A DNA stretch of 64,000 nt from assembly GCA_043228905.1 (NCBI GenBank), contig JBHGNT010000023.1:434001-498000 (forward strand), in the 5' to 3' direction. Source of the stretch: Azolla caroliniana. Its lineage: Eukaryota; Polypodiophyta. Positions 61,982 to 64,000 of this stretch are shown piece after piece. The notes under the pieces were generated by a model. It ran no database searches and was not told the DNA's origin. It saw nothing but the letters and a program-made list of their open reading frames with translations. The position numbers were made by a program, and so were the translations under genes. The first letter of the stretch is position 1. Each line of letters starts with the position of its first letter.

Positions 61982-62848
61982 TTGGGTCGAGAGACATCAA
62001 GAAATTAGTAAATTACATGAGGGAGTTGAGAAGAGCGCGTGAGTAAATTAAAATGTTCATAGCTGGCTCGTGTGATATCGGATTTTAGTCTTCAAACATG
62101 CGAATCAAAGCTAACAACACTAGCTATGATAAGGAATGAAAAAATCAAGATTTTGAAACTCAGGTCGAGAGACATGAAGAAATTAGTAACTTAGAGGAGG
62201 GTGTTGACAAGAGCGCATGAGTAAATTAAAATGTTCATACCTGGCTCTTGTGATATCGAATTTTAGTGTTCAAAGATGCCAATCGAAGCTAACAACACTA
62301 CCTATGATATGGAATTAAAAAATCAAGATTTCGAAACTTGGGTCGAGAGACATGAAGAAATTAGTAAATTAGGGGAGGGAGTTTAGAAGAGCGCTTGAGT
62401 AAATTAAAATGTTCATAGCTGGCTCGTGTGATATCGGATTTTTCTGTTCAAAGATACCAATCGAAGCTAACAACACTAGCTATGATATGGAACTAAAAAA
62501 TCAAAATTTCGAAACTTGGGTCGAGAGACATGAAGAAATTAGTAAATTAGGGGAGGGAGTTGAGAAGAGCGCGTGAGTAAATTAAAATGTTCATAGCTGG
62601 CTCGTGTGATATCGGATTTCTGTGTTCAAACATGCGAATCGAAGCTAACAACACTTGCTATGATATGGAATTAAAAAATCAAGATTTTGAAACTCAGGTC
62701 GAGAGACATGAAGAAATTAGTAAAGTAGGGGAGGGTGTTGACGAGAGCGCGTGAGTAAATTAAAATGTTCATAGCTGGTTCGTGCGATATCGGATTTTAG
62801 TGTTCAAACATGCGAATCGAAGCTAACAACACTAACTATGATATGGAA

Positions 62849-62872
62849 GGGTTTAGGGTTTAGGGTTTAGGG
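62849..62872 (+). repeat. Type II telomeric insert, copy 14
   Basis: 891 bp after copy 13, in the partial fourth copy of the 3,739-bp HOR. Same junctions and marker. Confidence 0.95.
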
Positions 62873-64000
62873 TTGGGTCGAGAGACATCAAGAAATTAGT
62901 AAATTACATGAGGGAGTTGAGAAGAGCGCGTGAGTAAATTAAAATGTTCATAGCTGGCTCGTGTGATATCGGATTTTAGTCTTCAAACATGCGAATCAAA
63001 GCTAACAACACTAGCTATGATAAGGAATGAAAAAATCAAGATTTTTAAACTCAGGTCGAGAGACATGAAGAAATTAGTAAATTAGAGGAGGGTGTTGACA
63101 AGAGCGCATGAGTAAATTAAAATGTTCATACCTGGCTCTTGTGATATCGAATTTTTGTGTTCAAAGATACCAATCGAAGCTAACAACACTAGCTATGATA
63201 TGGAATTAAAAAATCAAAATTTCGAAACTTGGGTCGAGAGACATGAAGAAATTAGTAAATTAGGGGAGGGAGTTGAGAAGAGCGCGTGAGTAAATTAAAA
63301 TGTTCATAGCTGGCTCGTGTGATATCGGATTTTAGTCTTCAAACATGCGAATCAAAGCTAACAACACTAGCTATGATATGGAATGAAAAAATCAAGATTT
63401 TGAAACTCAGGTCGAGAGACATGAAGAAATTAGTAACTTAGAGGAGGGTGTTGACAAGAGCGCATGAGTAAATTAAAATGTTCATACCTGGCTCTTGTGA
63501 TATCGAATTTTAGTGTTCAAAGATGCCAATCGAAGCTAACAACACTACCTATGATATGGAATTAAAAAATCAAGATTTCGAAACTTGGGTCGAGAGACAT
63601 GAAGAAATTAGTAAATTAGGGGAGGGAGTTTAGAAGAGCGCTTGAGTAAATTAAAATGTTCATAGCTGGCTCGTGTGATATCGGATTTTTATGTTCAAAC
63701 ATGCGAATCGAAGCTAACAACACTAGCTATGATAAGGAATGAAAAAATCAAGATTTTGAAACGCAGGTCGTGAGACATGAAGATATTAGTAAATTAGAGG
63801 AGGGAGTTGAGAAGAGCGCGTGAGTAAATTAAAATGTTCATAGCTGGCTCGTGTGATCCCGGATTTTTATGTTCGAAGATGCGAATCGAAGCTAACAACA
63901 CTACGTATGATATGGAATGAAAAAATCGAGATTTTGAAACTCAGGTCGAGAGACATCAAGAAATTGGTAAATTACATGAGGGAGTTGAGAAGAGCGCGTG

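Larger units (their letters stand above)
1..64000 (+). repeat. 178-bp satellite DNA array (whole window)
   Basis: Direct head-to-tail tandem repeats fill the window from edge to edge. The recurring landmark GCGTGAG/GCATGAG followed by TAAATTAAAATG returns every 178 bp (211, 389, 567, 745, 923, 1101 and onward). From 211 to 63,998 there are 360 monomers: 360 x 178, minus three 11-bp losses, plus fourteen 1-bp gains, minus six 42-bp losses, minus twenty-one 1-bp losses, gives exactly the observed 63,788 bp. No inverted monomer and no unrelated insertion was seen apart from telomeric motifs. The length equals one nucleosome plus linker, as in many plant centromeric and subtelomeric satellites. 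The family name, chromosome and position are unknown. The array continues beyond both ends. Confidence 0.98.
61500..64000 (+). repeat. Partial fourth copy of the 3,739-bp HOR
   Basis: Matches 54,199-56,699 at an offset of 7,301 bp: telomeric tracts 61,958 and 62,849 pair with 54,657 and 55,548, and TGTTCGAAG at 63,871 pairs with 56,570. 7,301 is 177 bp short of two full units, reflecting the altered junction block before it. It runs off the window end. One private change is GTGCAATATCGG near 61,894. Confidence 0.88.

Noticed and set aside
1-64000. CRISPR-like array
   Set aside because: There is direct repetition but no unique spacers; the whole 178-bp unit is conserved, and telomeric TTTAGGG motifs indicate a eukaryote.
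1-64000. Identification as a named plant satellite (for example the Arabidopsis 180-bp centromere repeat)
   Set aside because: The monomer does not resemble the Arabidopsis 180-bp repeat as I know it, and I could not match other families from memory with any confidence. A database search of the 178-bp consensus would decide.

Overview
The whole window is one uninterrupted head-to-tail satellite DNA array. I find no gene, RNA gene, transposon, CRISPR array or single-copy sequence. The basic unit is 178 bp, about 37% G+C counted on one representative monomer, and every monomer I read lies in the same orientation. Between 211 and 63,998 there are 360 monomers. The short arrays of TTTAGGG inside some monomers are the Arabidopsis-type telomere repeat. 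Together with a nucleosome-length monomer and nested higher-order repeats (HORs), they point to a land plant, most likely a flowering plant, and to heterochromatin that is subtelomeric or centromeric. Some algae, dinoflagellates and apicomplexans also use TTTAGGG, so this is an inference. I do not recognise the satellite as a named family.

Layout: 1-2,919 is a mosaic of variant monomers with a 44-bp deletion at its left edge. 2,920-11,430 is an HOR of four units (13, 13, 9 and 13 monomers; 2,303 and 1,602 bp). 11,431-14,237 contains two copies of a 6-mer. 14,238-17,619 holds 6-, 7- and 6-mer units. 17,620-21,059 is irregular. 21,060-24,430 is a 9-mer (1,602 bp) in two copies. 24,431-29,960 holds short duplications. 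29,961-32,367 is a 1,204-bp unit in two copies. 34,130-39,825 is a 2,806-bp unit in two copies. 42,225-47,230 is a 2,846-bp unit in about 1.8 copies. 47,900-49,800 is a 4-mer expansion. 48,570-59,740 is a 3,739-bp 21-mer in three copies, and 61,500-64,000 is a further partial copy of that unit.

Telomeric DNA entered this satellite at least twice. Type I (three copies, 3.7-9.9 kb) replaced 32 bp of one monomer with 21 bp. Type II (14 copies, 36.9-62.9 kb) replaced 23 bp of another monomer type with 24 bp. Each was then amplified by the HOR process. The left and right halves of the window therefore carry different telomere-marked HOR families. The monomer-length changes (-42 twice independently, -44, -11, +1, -1) account exactly for the window length and lie close to whole helical turns.

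A 56-codon reading frame covers nearly the whole monomer, but it is broken by stops in most variants and I do not consider it coding. Monomer boundaries are arbitrary; I start each at the TGAG of the GCGTGAG or GCATGAG motif. HOR boundaries were found by eye and are good to about 20-30 bp except where exact offsets are given.
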